From contig CABVBB010000181.1 in NCBI GenBank assembly GCA_902496505.1, positions 1-5,528 of the forward strand: DNA of 5,528 nucleotides, in the 5' to 3' direction. Origin of the DNA: an uncultured Peptococcaceae bacterium (GTDB taxonomy: Bacteria > Bacillota > Peptococcia > Peptococcales > Peptococcaceae). Below are positions 1-5,528 of the stretch, piece after piece; the first letter of the stretch is position 1, and each line of letters begins with the position of its first letter. Position numbers and translations under genes: made by a program. The notes below the pieces were generated by a model, which was not told where the DNA came from, did no database searches, and worked only from the letters and a program-made list of their open reading frames with translations.

Positions 1-189
1 AGTCAGACCAAACAAATAACCATCGCCAAGATCTGCGATATATTAGCCTGGCAGGATAAAAACCTGGGTTTTTTGGATGCCGACGGCTTCAAGGTGCCCT
101 TGGAGATCAACAGCAATCTGATCGGAGAAAGTCTCGTTTTCAACAATGAAGAGCTGGAGGCGCTGGAAAAAGGTGAGTGCGATGGATAA
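1..189 (+). CDS. 3' end of an unrecognised protein gene (partial)
   Basis: Frame 1 is open from the window edge to a TAA at 187-189 and encodes 62 residues; the other two plus frames hit stops within the first 60 bases, and there is no in-frame ATG. This is therefore most simply the C-terminal end of a longer gene that begins outside the window. The visible part is soluble, with a segment FLDADGFKVPLEI (about residues 24-36) that looks like a beta-strand and turn, and an acidic, helical tail NNEELEALEKGE. I do not recognise the family from this fragment. It overlaps the start of the downstream ABC ATPase by 8 bases (ATGGATAA), so the two are probably co-transcribed and translationally coupled, and this protein may share its job. 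Confidence 0.75.
   Translation, partial: SQTKQITIAKICDILAWQDKNLGFLDADGFKVPLEINSNLIGESLVFNNEELEALEKGECDG
168..176 (+). promoter_or_regulatory. Ribosome binding site that decides the ABC ATPase start
   Basis: AAAAGGTGA lies 5 bases before the ATG at 182. The alternative in-frame ATG at 146 has no purine-rich site before it and would add 12 non-homologous-looking residues (MKSWRRWKKVSA), so 182 is chosen. The site sits inside the end of the preceding gene, as expected for coupled translation. Confidence 0.7.
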
Positions 190-961
190 TATCATCTCCG
201 TGCGCGGCCTTTGCGTCCGCTCGGGCAGCCGTTATTTGCTCCGAGATATCGATTGGGAAGTCAAAAAAGGCGAACAGTGGGTCGTCTTTGGCCTCAATGG
301 CAGCGGTAAGACCACGCTGCTTTCCGTCATAGCGGGGTTCAAGGAGCCCACCTCCGGCGAAGTGGCCGTCTTTGGCAAATCTTACAGCAATGCTGATCTG
401 CTCCACAGCAGACGAAAGATCGGCTGGGTCAGCAGCTCCTTCTTCGACAAATACTACACCCGCGAATCAGCGCTCAATATCGTTCTTTCCGGACTCAGCG
501 GCACGCTGGGCATCAACGGCAGCATCACCGATGAGGATGTGCTCAAGGCCAAAGCACTCTTAAAAGAATGGCATTTCGGCGACCGCGTGGATATGCCCTT
601 TTCCATCCTTTCCAAAGGCGAGCGGCAGAATATCCTCATTGCCCGAGCCCTCATCGCAGAGCCCGAGATCTTGGTGCTCGACGAGCCCGGAACAGGGCTG
701 GACGTCTTAGCCAGAGAATATCTGCTGCAAAAGATCGATGCTCTGGCCAGCCAGCAGAAAATGACCATCATTTACGTGACCCATTATCCTGAAGAGATCC
801 AGCCCATCTTCCAACACTGTCTCATTCTGCGGGAAGGCCGGATCATTGCTCAAGGCCCTACAGAAGAGCTGCTCCAAAGTCAAGGCCTGAGTCAGGCCTT
901 GCAGGCAGCGGTGACAGTCCATAAAGACCCAGACGGCAGATGGAATCTGCGCGTGCTCTAA
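182..961 (+). CDS. Stand-alone ABC ATPase, ModF/YlmA-like (COG1119 type)
   Basis: This 259-residue protein is a single complete ABC nucleotide-binding domain that would hydrolyse ATP in the cytoplasm. Visible motifs in order are Walker A GLNGSGKTT (37-45), signature LSKGERQ (143-149), Walker B ILVLDEP (163-169) with catalytic Glu168, D-loop GTGLD (170-174), and H-loop His201 in VTHYPEE. The text around the Q-loop reads IGWVSSSF (80-87), with Ser where the usual Gln stands. That feature, together with THYPEEI followed by ILREGRIIAQGP, matches my recollection of the ModF/YlmA/PhrA group. ModF of E. coli is a tandem of two such domains, whereas this one has a single domain like Bacillus YlmA. 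The group is annotated as molybdenum transport or photorepair, but its true role is poorly known. No membrane partner is encoded nearby. It overlaps the gene before it and is 13 bases from the gene after it, indicating an operon. A conventional importer ATPase is the alternative. Confidence 0.9.
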   Translation: MDNIISVRGLCVRSGSRYLLRDIDWEVKKGEQWVVFGLNGSGKTTLLSVIAGFKEPTSGEVAVFGKSYSNADLLHSRRKIGWVSSSFFDKYYTRESALNIVLSGLSGTLGINGSITDEDVLKAKALLKEWHFGDRVDMPFSILSKGERQNILIARALIAEPEILVLDEPGTGLDVLAREYLLQKIDALASQQKMTIIYVTHYPEEIQPIFQHCLILREGRIIAQGPTEELLQSQGLSQALQAAVTVHKDPDGRWNLRVL

Positions 962-974
962 AAGGGGGAGAAAA

Positions 975-1895
975 ATGGTAGCGACAAGAGACATCAAATG
1001 CGGCAACGACGTGGCCAAGATGGCCGCCTTGGGCCGCTATGCAGAAGAATTCATCATCTACGCCGTGAGCTATTGGGAGAAGGGCCAGGTATGGCACCGT
1101 GTGAGCAGCGATGAAGACGAGATCTGGCACTTCGTCGAAGCGTGCCAGAGAGAAGGTATCTGCCCCACTCTGACAGAAAAATGGGTCAACCGGACCTTAG
1201 TGCCCTCCGGCGAGCGGGACGATCATCTGCTGCGCTCCAAGATCAGCATGGCTCAAAAGATGAAGCAGCACTATCCCCAAGAATTCCTGACAGCGCTGGA
1301 ACGATTCGCCAGAGCGGTCAATAATGATACTGCCAGCCCGCTTTTGCAGCAGTGGCAGGATGAATTGATCGGCTGCTTCGACCGAGAAGAGCTGGCGCGC
1401 TTTGCGACCTTGGTCCAGTACGCCTATAACGCCAAAAAAGTCAGCCCGCAGAATTATGCCCAGCTGCAAAACTATCTGGCCCATATCTATCAGCAGATGG
1501 AAGACGATGTGATCATCAAAAGAAACTTTGAACGCACCTTCTACGGCATCGGCTGCGAAGTTCGCGGCAAACGGCAGTACTTTGTCAATGCCAAAAAATC
1601 GCTGGTCTGGCAAAGACATCAGCAGCTCATGCGAGAAGGCACCAAGACCACGCCCATTTGGCAGAAGACCTACAGTTACGACTTCCAGCCCGACCTCATG
1701 CAGACCAAAAAGGAATTTTTGATCTATCTGCAGACCTGGTTTGACGACGCCTACTGGCAGCGGCTCCAAGCGATCGACGACCTCCCTAGTGTCATCGATC
1801 GATCAGCCTACCAAGATTGGCTGCACACCCTAGCTGCAGACTGCCCCGAGCAGATCGCCACCGCCAACTACTACAAGACCCGCTGGGGCGTATGA
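975..1895 (+). CDS. Hypothetical protein of unknown function, 306 residues
   Basis: The start is ATG 975, four bases after a strong GGGGGAG ribosome binding site (964-970); the end is TGA 1893-1895. I do not recognise the family. The protein has no signal peptide and no hydrophobic segment long enough to cross a membrane, so it is probably cytoplasmic. It is rich in aromatic residues (11 Trp and 18 Tyr by my count) and in Gln, with helical, charged stretches. Six scattered cysteines (9, 57, 63, 134, 194, 290) do not form a CxxC-type cluster. Segments that might be conserved are FIIYAVSYWEKGQVWHR (26-42), FYGIGCEVRGKRQYFVNAKKS (189-209) and the tail ANYYKTRWGV. It follows the ABC ATPase by 13 bases and precedes a terminator, so it is the last gene of that operon and may act with the ATPase. 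That link is inference from position only. Confidence 0.85.
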   Translation: MVATRDIKCGNDVAKMAALGRYAEEFIIYAVSYWEKGQVWHRVSSDEDEIWHFVEACQREGICPTLTEKWVNRTLVPSGERDDHLLRSKISMAQKMKQHYPQEFLTALERFARAVNNDTASPLLQQWQDELIGCFDREELARFATLVQYAYNAKKVSPQNYAQLQNYLAHIYQQMEDDVIIKRNFERTFYGIGCEVRGKRQYFVNAKKSLVWQRHQQLMREGTKTTPIWQKTYSYDFQPDLMQTKKEFLIYLQTWFDDAYWQRLQAIDDLPSVIDRSAYQDWLHTLAADCPEQIATANYYKTRWGV

Positions 1896-1914
1896 ATGAC
1901 CTGCCCAGCGCCCC

Positions 1915-1962
1915 AAAAAGCCCAGTCGAGACAGTTTGAACCTGTCTTGGCTGGGCCTTTTT
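1915..1962. terminator. Intrinsic terminator between convergent genes, probably bidirectional
   Basis: A 14-bp stem (1921-1934 with 1942-1955, loop TTTGAAC) is flanked by AAAAAG on the left and CCTTTTT on the right, so each strand has a T-tract after the hairpin. It starts 25 bases after the stop of the 306-residue gene and lies 50 bases after the stop of the minus-strand permease gene. On plus-strand RNA all 14 positions pair, two as G-U wobbles. On minus-strand RNA those two become A-C mismatches, so the plus direction should be the stronger one. Confidence 0.9.
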
Positions 1963-2005
1963 GATATGATCAGTGAGCAAAAAAGTGAAATGGATCCCAG
2001 GGCAT

Positions 2006-3472
2006 TTAGAAAGCAAGGTTGGCCATAAAGACGCCGATGGTCAGCAGTGTGATGCCCCACGCAAGAAAGATAATGAAAATATATTTGAAGTCGCGGCGGT
2101 AATCGATCCATTTTTGGTTGGCGAAAAGGATACCGGCCACAGGTGCAGCAGCAGGAGTAAGAATCGAAAAATTGACTGCAGCGATCACCAGTACTACTAG
2201 AGCCCAGCTGTTGATGGCCAGAGTTTGGCTGGCAACGACAATGATCGGAAGAAAGAGGATGCCGACGACCATGTTATTCATAAAGTTGGTCAAGGTGAAG
2301 GCAAGGGCGACAAAAATCACCGTGAACAAATAAGGTGACTGGATCGTCAGCATAGGCTGCAAAAGGATCTTGAGAAAATCACTGATACCGGTAGCGGGAT
2401 TGCTGATGGCGCCAGCGATCATCATGATGACAGCCAGGAAAAAGAAGATCTCCCAGCTTACGGCGCGGCGTGCCAAATCGCTGAAATTAAAAATGCTTTG
2501 GCCATCGGTACGCGTCAAGGTCATGGCAATGATAGCGATCAAACAGATCCCGGCATTGCCCAGTGAACCGAGCACCTGGGTGATCAGCCAAGTTTTAGGC
2601 AGAATGCCTGGCAAAAAGAGCAAAACGATCAAGGACAAAAAGTAAACTAGAATACATTTTTGGCGTTTGGTCAGAGTTAAATCGGTTTTTTCGACTAATA
2701 GGGACATATCGACATTTTGCAGCTTGCTGATATCCGGTTTAAAGACATATTTGATAATGAGCACGACTTCTGCAAACATCAAGATGATGACGGGAATGAC
2801 AAAGATCAAGTAGCGGGCAAAATTGATGCTTTCTTGGCCGATACTGGCGTAAGCGCTCAAAATAACAAAGGGCACATTGGTAAAAGGCATTAAGATACCG
2901 CCGCCGCACATGACCAGAACAGTAGCAATGATCATAAGGGTGGCAAATTTGTCGCCAGGCTTGTAGCCTACCTGGGCAAAGATGGCATACCACATTTCCC
3001 AGACCAAAAACATGGCAGCGAAGGCTTGACCAACAGCGGCTAAGGCAAAGGATACCCCTAAAAGAGCGACGACCAGCCGCCAGACTTTGCCTTGGATACT
3101 GCGGCGGGTCAGCAGGTATTGAGTAAGCAGCTTGACTAAGCCGCAGTCATTGAGGGCTTCGATAACGGTAAAGATCAAAATGCAGAAGATGACGTTTTCA
3201 TTGCCGATGCCAGCAGCAATAGCACTGGACACCGTGGGATATAAGCCGGAAAAACCCATAGCAATCAGTCCCAGCAGGCTGGGCCAAAACATACCGCAGC
3301 AAGACCAGCCATAGAGCAGACCGAAGAAGATGCCGGCCATTTTCATCCCCAAGGGGGTGATAGGCTCAGCTGCGGGCAGCAGGGGAAAAGCAAACATCAA
3401 TAGGGCAATGATGATAAAATGACAATAGGTCCAATCACGTTTGGATGATGGGGAAACAGATTCTACAGACAT
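2006..3472 (-). CDS. SLC13/DASS-like anion permease
   Basis: This 488-residue integral membrane protein has many hydrophobic segments, roughly 11-13 by eye, from about residue 17 to the C-terminus. Its length and two-half layout fit the divalent anion:sodium symporter (DASS/SLC13) family, whose members carry C4-dicarboxylates, citrate, sulfate and related anions across the inner membrane. Supporting segments are CGGGILMPFTNVPFVI (189-204), LTNFMNNMVVGILFLPI (394-410), which resembles the second SNT loop, and ILTPAAAPVAGILFAN (437-452), which resembles the last conserved region. The charged loop around 243-273 probably separates the two halves. The canonical Ser-Asn-Thr motifs are not seen: NNM (399-401) stands at the second site and nothing similar is evident at the first, so the ion coupling and substrate are uncertain. 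The start at ATG 3472 is chosen because AAGGAGG lies 8 bases before it. It follows the phosphodiesterase-like gene after a 62-base gap containing a terminator. Another IT-superfamily permease is possible. Confidence 0.82.
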   Translation of the reverse strand: MSVESVSPSSKRDWTYCHFIIIALLMFAFPLLPAAEPITPLGMKMAGIFFGLLYGWSCCGMFWPSLLGLIAMGFSGLYPTVSSAIAAGIGNENVIFCILIFTVIEALNDCGLVKLLTQYLLTRRSIQGKVWRLVVALLGVSFALAAVGQAFAAMFLVWEMWYAIFAQVGYKPGDKFATLMIIATVLVMCGGGILMPFTNVPFVILSAYASIGQESINFARYLIFVIPVIILMFAEVVLIIKYVFKPDISKLQNVDMSLLVEKTDLTLTKRQKCILVYFLSLIVLLFLPGILPKTWLITQVLGSLGNAGICLIAIIAMTLTRTDGQSIFNFSDLARRAVSWEIFFFLAVIMMIAGAISNPATGISDFLKILLQPMLTIQSPYLFTVIFVALAFTLTNFMNNMVVGILFLPIIVVASQTLAINSWALVVLVIAAVNFSILTPAAAPVAGILFANQKWIDYRRDFKYIFIIFLAWGITLLTIGVFMANLAF

Positions 3473-3480
3473 GATCATTC

Positions 3481-3487
3481 CCTCCTT
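3481..3487 (-). promoter_or_regulatory. Ribosome binding site of the permease gene
   Basis: On the minus strand AAGGAGG is followed by GAATGATC and then ATG at 3472, an 8-base spacing. An ATG at 3478 is only 2 bases away and an open frame back to 3577 would run through the terminator hairpin, so both are less likely starts. The site begins just 3 bases after the T-tract of the terminator at 3491-3528. Confidence 0.85.
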
Positions 3488-3490
3488 AGG

Positions 3491-3528
3491 AAAAAAGTCG
3501 CTCCATCCGCTCATAAGCAGATGGAGCG
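3491..3528 (-). terminator. Intrinsic terminator or attenuator between enzyme and permease genes
   Basis: On the minus strand the RNA reads CGCUCCAUCUGC, loop UUAUGA, GCGGAUGGAGCG, then AC and six U. The stem is 12 bp with one U-G wobble and no mismatch, a textbook Rho-independent terminator. It starts 6 bases after the stop codon of the phosphodiesterase-like gene and ends 18 bases before the permease ATG, so no promoter fits between the T-tract and the permease ribosome binding site. On the plus strand no T-tract follows the hairpin, so it acts in one direction only. Confidence 0.9.
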
Positions 3529-3534
3529 GTTCGA

Positions 3535-5528
3535 TCAGTAGCGTTCCATGATTTGATAGACAGGTGCGCCTTCGCATTGTGCTGGTACGCGTACGCCGCC
3601 TAAAAAGGCTAAAGTGGGTGCAACATCGACTTGACGGATGATGCGGTCTGTGGTGATGCCAGGCTTGATGCCTTGGCCGGCTGCGATAAAGATCGGTCCG
3701 ACAGAGGTATCAGCATAACCTAAGGTCGTGGATAAGGAATCGCCATGATCCATATTGTAGCCTTCAGCTGTCCAGAAGCAGATATCACCGCAATACGGGC
3801 CGCCATAGCCTAAGAGGACGGCATCTTTGTTGCGCAGCGCCACAGCAATCATACGCTGGCCTGTTTCAGGATGGCGCAGGCCATAGAGGGCGGTCATGAT
3901 CTCCTCTTCCAGAGCATATTTGTCTTGGGGATCGACAATGCCTTGGGGATCGCGGCCCTTCAAATTGATATAGATATTGTGGTTGCCGTTGATGATCGCC
4001 TTGGTTTGAGACCAGTCGATCTCCCTCAGCGGTTGGCCATCGGCGTCGCGTTTTAAGATGGTATAGCCGAGATCGTAAAAATATCCTTGCATAAACGGCC
4101 GCTTATGCTCAGAGGTGACAGCCGCATGATCCGAGACCAATAGGATCGTCCAGCCTTCATCTAATAAATGCAGGAATTGACCGACATATTGGTCTGTCTG
4201 CTCGCAATATACATATTCCATAAACGCTTGATATTTTTCTTCTGGCCAAATGGAATAGGAGCGTGTCTTCATCAGCTGCATAGCCATGTGCCCTTCCGCA
4301 TCGATATTGTGGACTTGAGAGAAGACCACATCATAATCATTGGCTTTGATCAAGTAGTTGAGTACATCAGCTTGATATTGGACATTGATATCCCAAGAGG
4401 GACCAAGGCAGTCAAAGATCAGTTTGCCGCCTAAAAGGCTCATGGGTTTGGGATAACCAACATTTTCACATACCTGCTGATAGATCGAGCGGGGATGCCA
4501 GAGAAAATCATTGTGGATATCCATAGCAGCAGAGACCCATAATTTGAGGGAATTACCATCAGGATCGGCTTCCATCAGCATCATCATACGGGAAGCAGTG
4601 TAATGCTGATCGTCTTTGATGCAGTCATCGATGATATCTTCTTGATGCTCACCGACAGCTAGCGTGACGAGTGGCTCAGCGTCACTTTTATGATGATAAA
4701 TAGCGATATGGTCATATTGGCCGGAAGCATTGGGCAAAAAGAGGGCAGGGCGGCGGATCAGACCGCCGGAAAGCAAGACAGCAAATTCTCGGGCCCCTTC
4801 TGGTGCGGATGCCCAGCCGTGCGGTTCACGGATAGGAGAGAGCACTACATCAAAAGGCAGATTCGTCAAATCACCCTCCACTTCTTTGGGATAGAGCGGG
4901 ATACCTAATATAGGTGGTTTGCGTACGACGAGATCTTCGCTCAGATCCACACCGCCGATGGCCTTGACCGCTTCTCCGGCTAATTTGTCCTCGAGCGAGA
5001 CCTCCAGGTCTGTGATGACACAAGGAATGTTGGCATCCATACCAATAGAAGGCTCAAAGACTAGTTCAGGCGTTTTGACATTGGCCGCCAGAATGAATTC
5101 AGGTTCTACCTGTGCAATGCCGGCGTTGACCATTTCAGGTGTCGTGCCGTCTACGACATGGAGAAAAGGACTGCTGGAAGTTGGAGGCCAAGAAGAACCT
5201 GGCCACGTAAAAACGAGCGTTTTTTTGCCAGCCTCTGCAAAAACATTCCATAAAGGTTCGGCTTTGCAGTTTTGGGAATTGAGATTGTAATTGTTGTAAT
5301 CGTAGCCGATCTCCTTGTCCATGCGGTAAAAATCGGTGATGCCGTGAACGTTGGAATAGCAGCCGCAGGCCAAGGTGGTCCACATAGGCGGGGTGATAGG
5401 CGGATGACCGCCCAGCATGACCAGATCGTGGCGGGCTGCACCATGCTCCAAGAGATAACGGACATTAGGCATTTTTCCTTCGTCGAGGTATTTGCGGGTC
5501 AATTTAGGATCCATACCATCGACACCGA
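3535..5528 (-). CDS. Alkaline-phosphatase-superfamily phosphodiesterase/nucleotide pyrophosphatase-like enzyme (5' partial)
   Basis: The gene runs off the window at its 5' end; the frame stays open upstream of ATG 5514 and reads GVDG before MDPKL, the usual first metal-site motif of this family, so that ATG is internal. Numbered from it, 659 residues are visible. They carry the full two-metal set: Asp two residues before Met1, nucleophile Thr41 in PPITPPMW, Asp405 and His409 in NIDAEGHM, Asp462-His463 in LVSDHAA, and His590 in MDHGDS. The C-terminus (QVDVAPTLAFLGGVRVPAQCEGAPV) is also typical. Such enzymes hydrolyse phosphate mono- or diesters or phosphonates using two metal ions, often zinc. 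The protein is large for the family because some 360 residues lie between Thr41 and Asp405, part of them probably a substrate-binding insert. Whether a signal peptide precedes GVDG cannot be seen. It lies directly upstream of the permease gene. The substrate is unknown; the family is fairly secure. Confidence 0.88.
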   Translation of the reverse strand, partial: GVDGMDPKLTRKYLDEGKMPNVRYLLEHGAARHDLVMLGGHPPITPPMWTTLACGCYSNVHGITDFYRMDKEIGYDYNNYNLNSQNCKAEPLWNVFAEAGKKTLVFTWPGSSWPPTSSSPFLHVVDGTTPEMVNAGIAQVEPEFILAANVKTPELVFEPSIGMDANIPCVITDLEVSLEDKLAGEAVKAIGGVDLSEDLVVRKPPILGIPLYPKEVEGDLTNLPFDVVLSPIREPHGWASAPEGAREFAVLLSGGLIRRPALFLPNASGQYDHIAIYHHKSDAEPLVTLAVGEHQEDIIDDCIKDDQHYTASRMMMLMEADPDGNSLKLWVSAAMDIHNDFLWHPRSIYQQVCENVGYPKPMSLLGGKLIFDCLGPSWDINVQYQADVLNYLIKANDYDVVFSQVHNIDAEGHMAMQLMKTRSYSIWPEEKYQAFMEYVYCEQTDQYVGQFLHLLDEGWTILLVSDHAAVTSEHKRPFMQGYFYDLGYTILKRDADGQPLREIDWSQTKAIINGNHNIYINLKGRDPQGIVDPQDKYALEEEIMTALYGLRHPETGQRMIAVALRNKDAVLLGYGGPYCGDICFWTAEGYNMDHGDSLSTTLGYADTSVGPIFIAAGQGIKPGITTDRIIRQVDVAPTLAFLGGVRVPAQCEGAPVYQIMERY

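Noticed and set aside
146..181. Earlier ATPase start at ATG 146
   Set aside because: No ribosome binding site precedes it, it would overlap the upstream gene much further, and the ABC fold begins at the MDNIISVRGL sequence.
1197..1769. A 190-codon minus-strand open frame opposite the 306-residue gene
   Set aside because: It lies wholly inside a well-supported plus-strand gene with its own ribosome binding site, has no recognisable motif, and looks like an antisense shadow.
3473..3577. Earlier start of the permease frame at 3577, 3514 or 3478
   Set aside because: The longest form would overlap the enzyme stop and run through the terminator hairpin with polar sequence; the AAGGAGG spacing fits only ATG 3472.
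3541..3620. Possible promoter for the permease inside the 3' end of the enzyme gene
   Set aside because: No convincing -35/-10 pair is visible on the minus strand; an internal promoter elsewhere cannot be excluded.
4919..5290. A 123-codon plus-strand open frame opposite the phosphodiesterase-like gene
   Set aside because: The minus-strand frame carries the family motifs throughout; the plus-strand product is Ser/Thr-rich without motifs, as expected of a shadow frame.
1..5528. Mobile elements, CRISPR array, tRNA or other RNA genes
   Set aside because: No regularly spaced repeats, transposase motifs, terminal inverted repeats or cloverleaf sequences were seen, and coding genes fill nearly the whole window.

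Overview
The window (5528 bases, roughly half G+C) is a compact bacterial chromosomal segment with five protein genes in two convergent groups and almost no non-coding DNA. Strong AAGGAGG-type ribosome binding sites and tight intrinsic terminators suggest a Bacillota-like anaerobe. That is an inference from gene style and the anion transporter; no rRNA or marker gene is present to prove it.

Left half, plus strand (1-1895): a tightly packed, apparently co-transcribed run. It holds the 3' end of an unrecognised gene (1-189), a stand-alone ABC ATPase of the ModF/YlmA (COG1119) type that overlaps that gene by 8 bases (182-961), and a 306-residue soluble protein of unknown function 13 bases further on (975-1895). 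No permease or binding-protein gene is visible beside the ATPase. The run ends at a 14-bp hairpin with T-tracts on both sides (1915-1962), which lies between the convergent gene groups and can serve both.

Right half, minus strand (2006-5528): a large alkaline-phosphatase-superfamily phosphodiesterase/pyrophosphatase-like enzyme, cut at its 5' end by the window edge, is followed by a 12-transmembrane-scale SLC13/DASS-like anion permease. The two are separated by only 62 bases. Those bases hold a near-perfect intrinsic terminator and, directly after it, the permease ribosome binding site. The permease must therefore be transcribed either by read-through of this hairpin or from a promoter inside the enzyme gene. 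The pair may release and take up an organic anion, but no substrate can be read from the sequence.

The points most worth a second look are the terminator wedged in front of the permease start, the missing SNT motifs of the permease, the missing Q-loop glutamine of the ATPase, and the unknown 306-residue partner of that ATPase. I found no mobile element, CRISPR array, RNA gene or clearly novel defence-type system.
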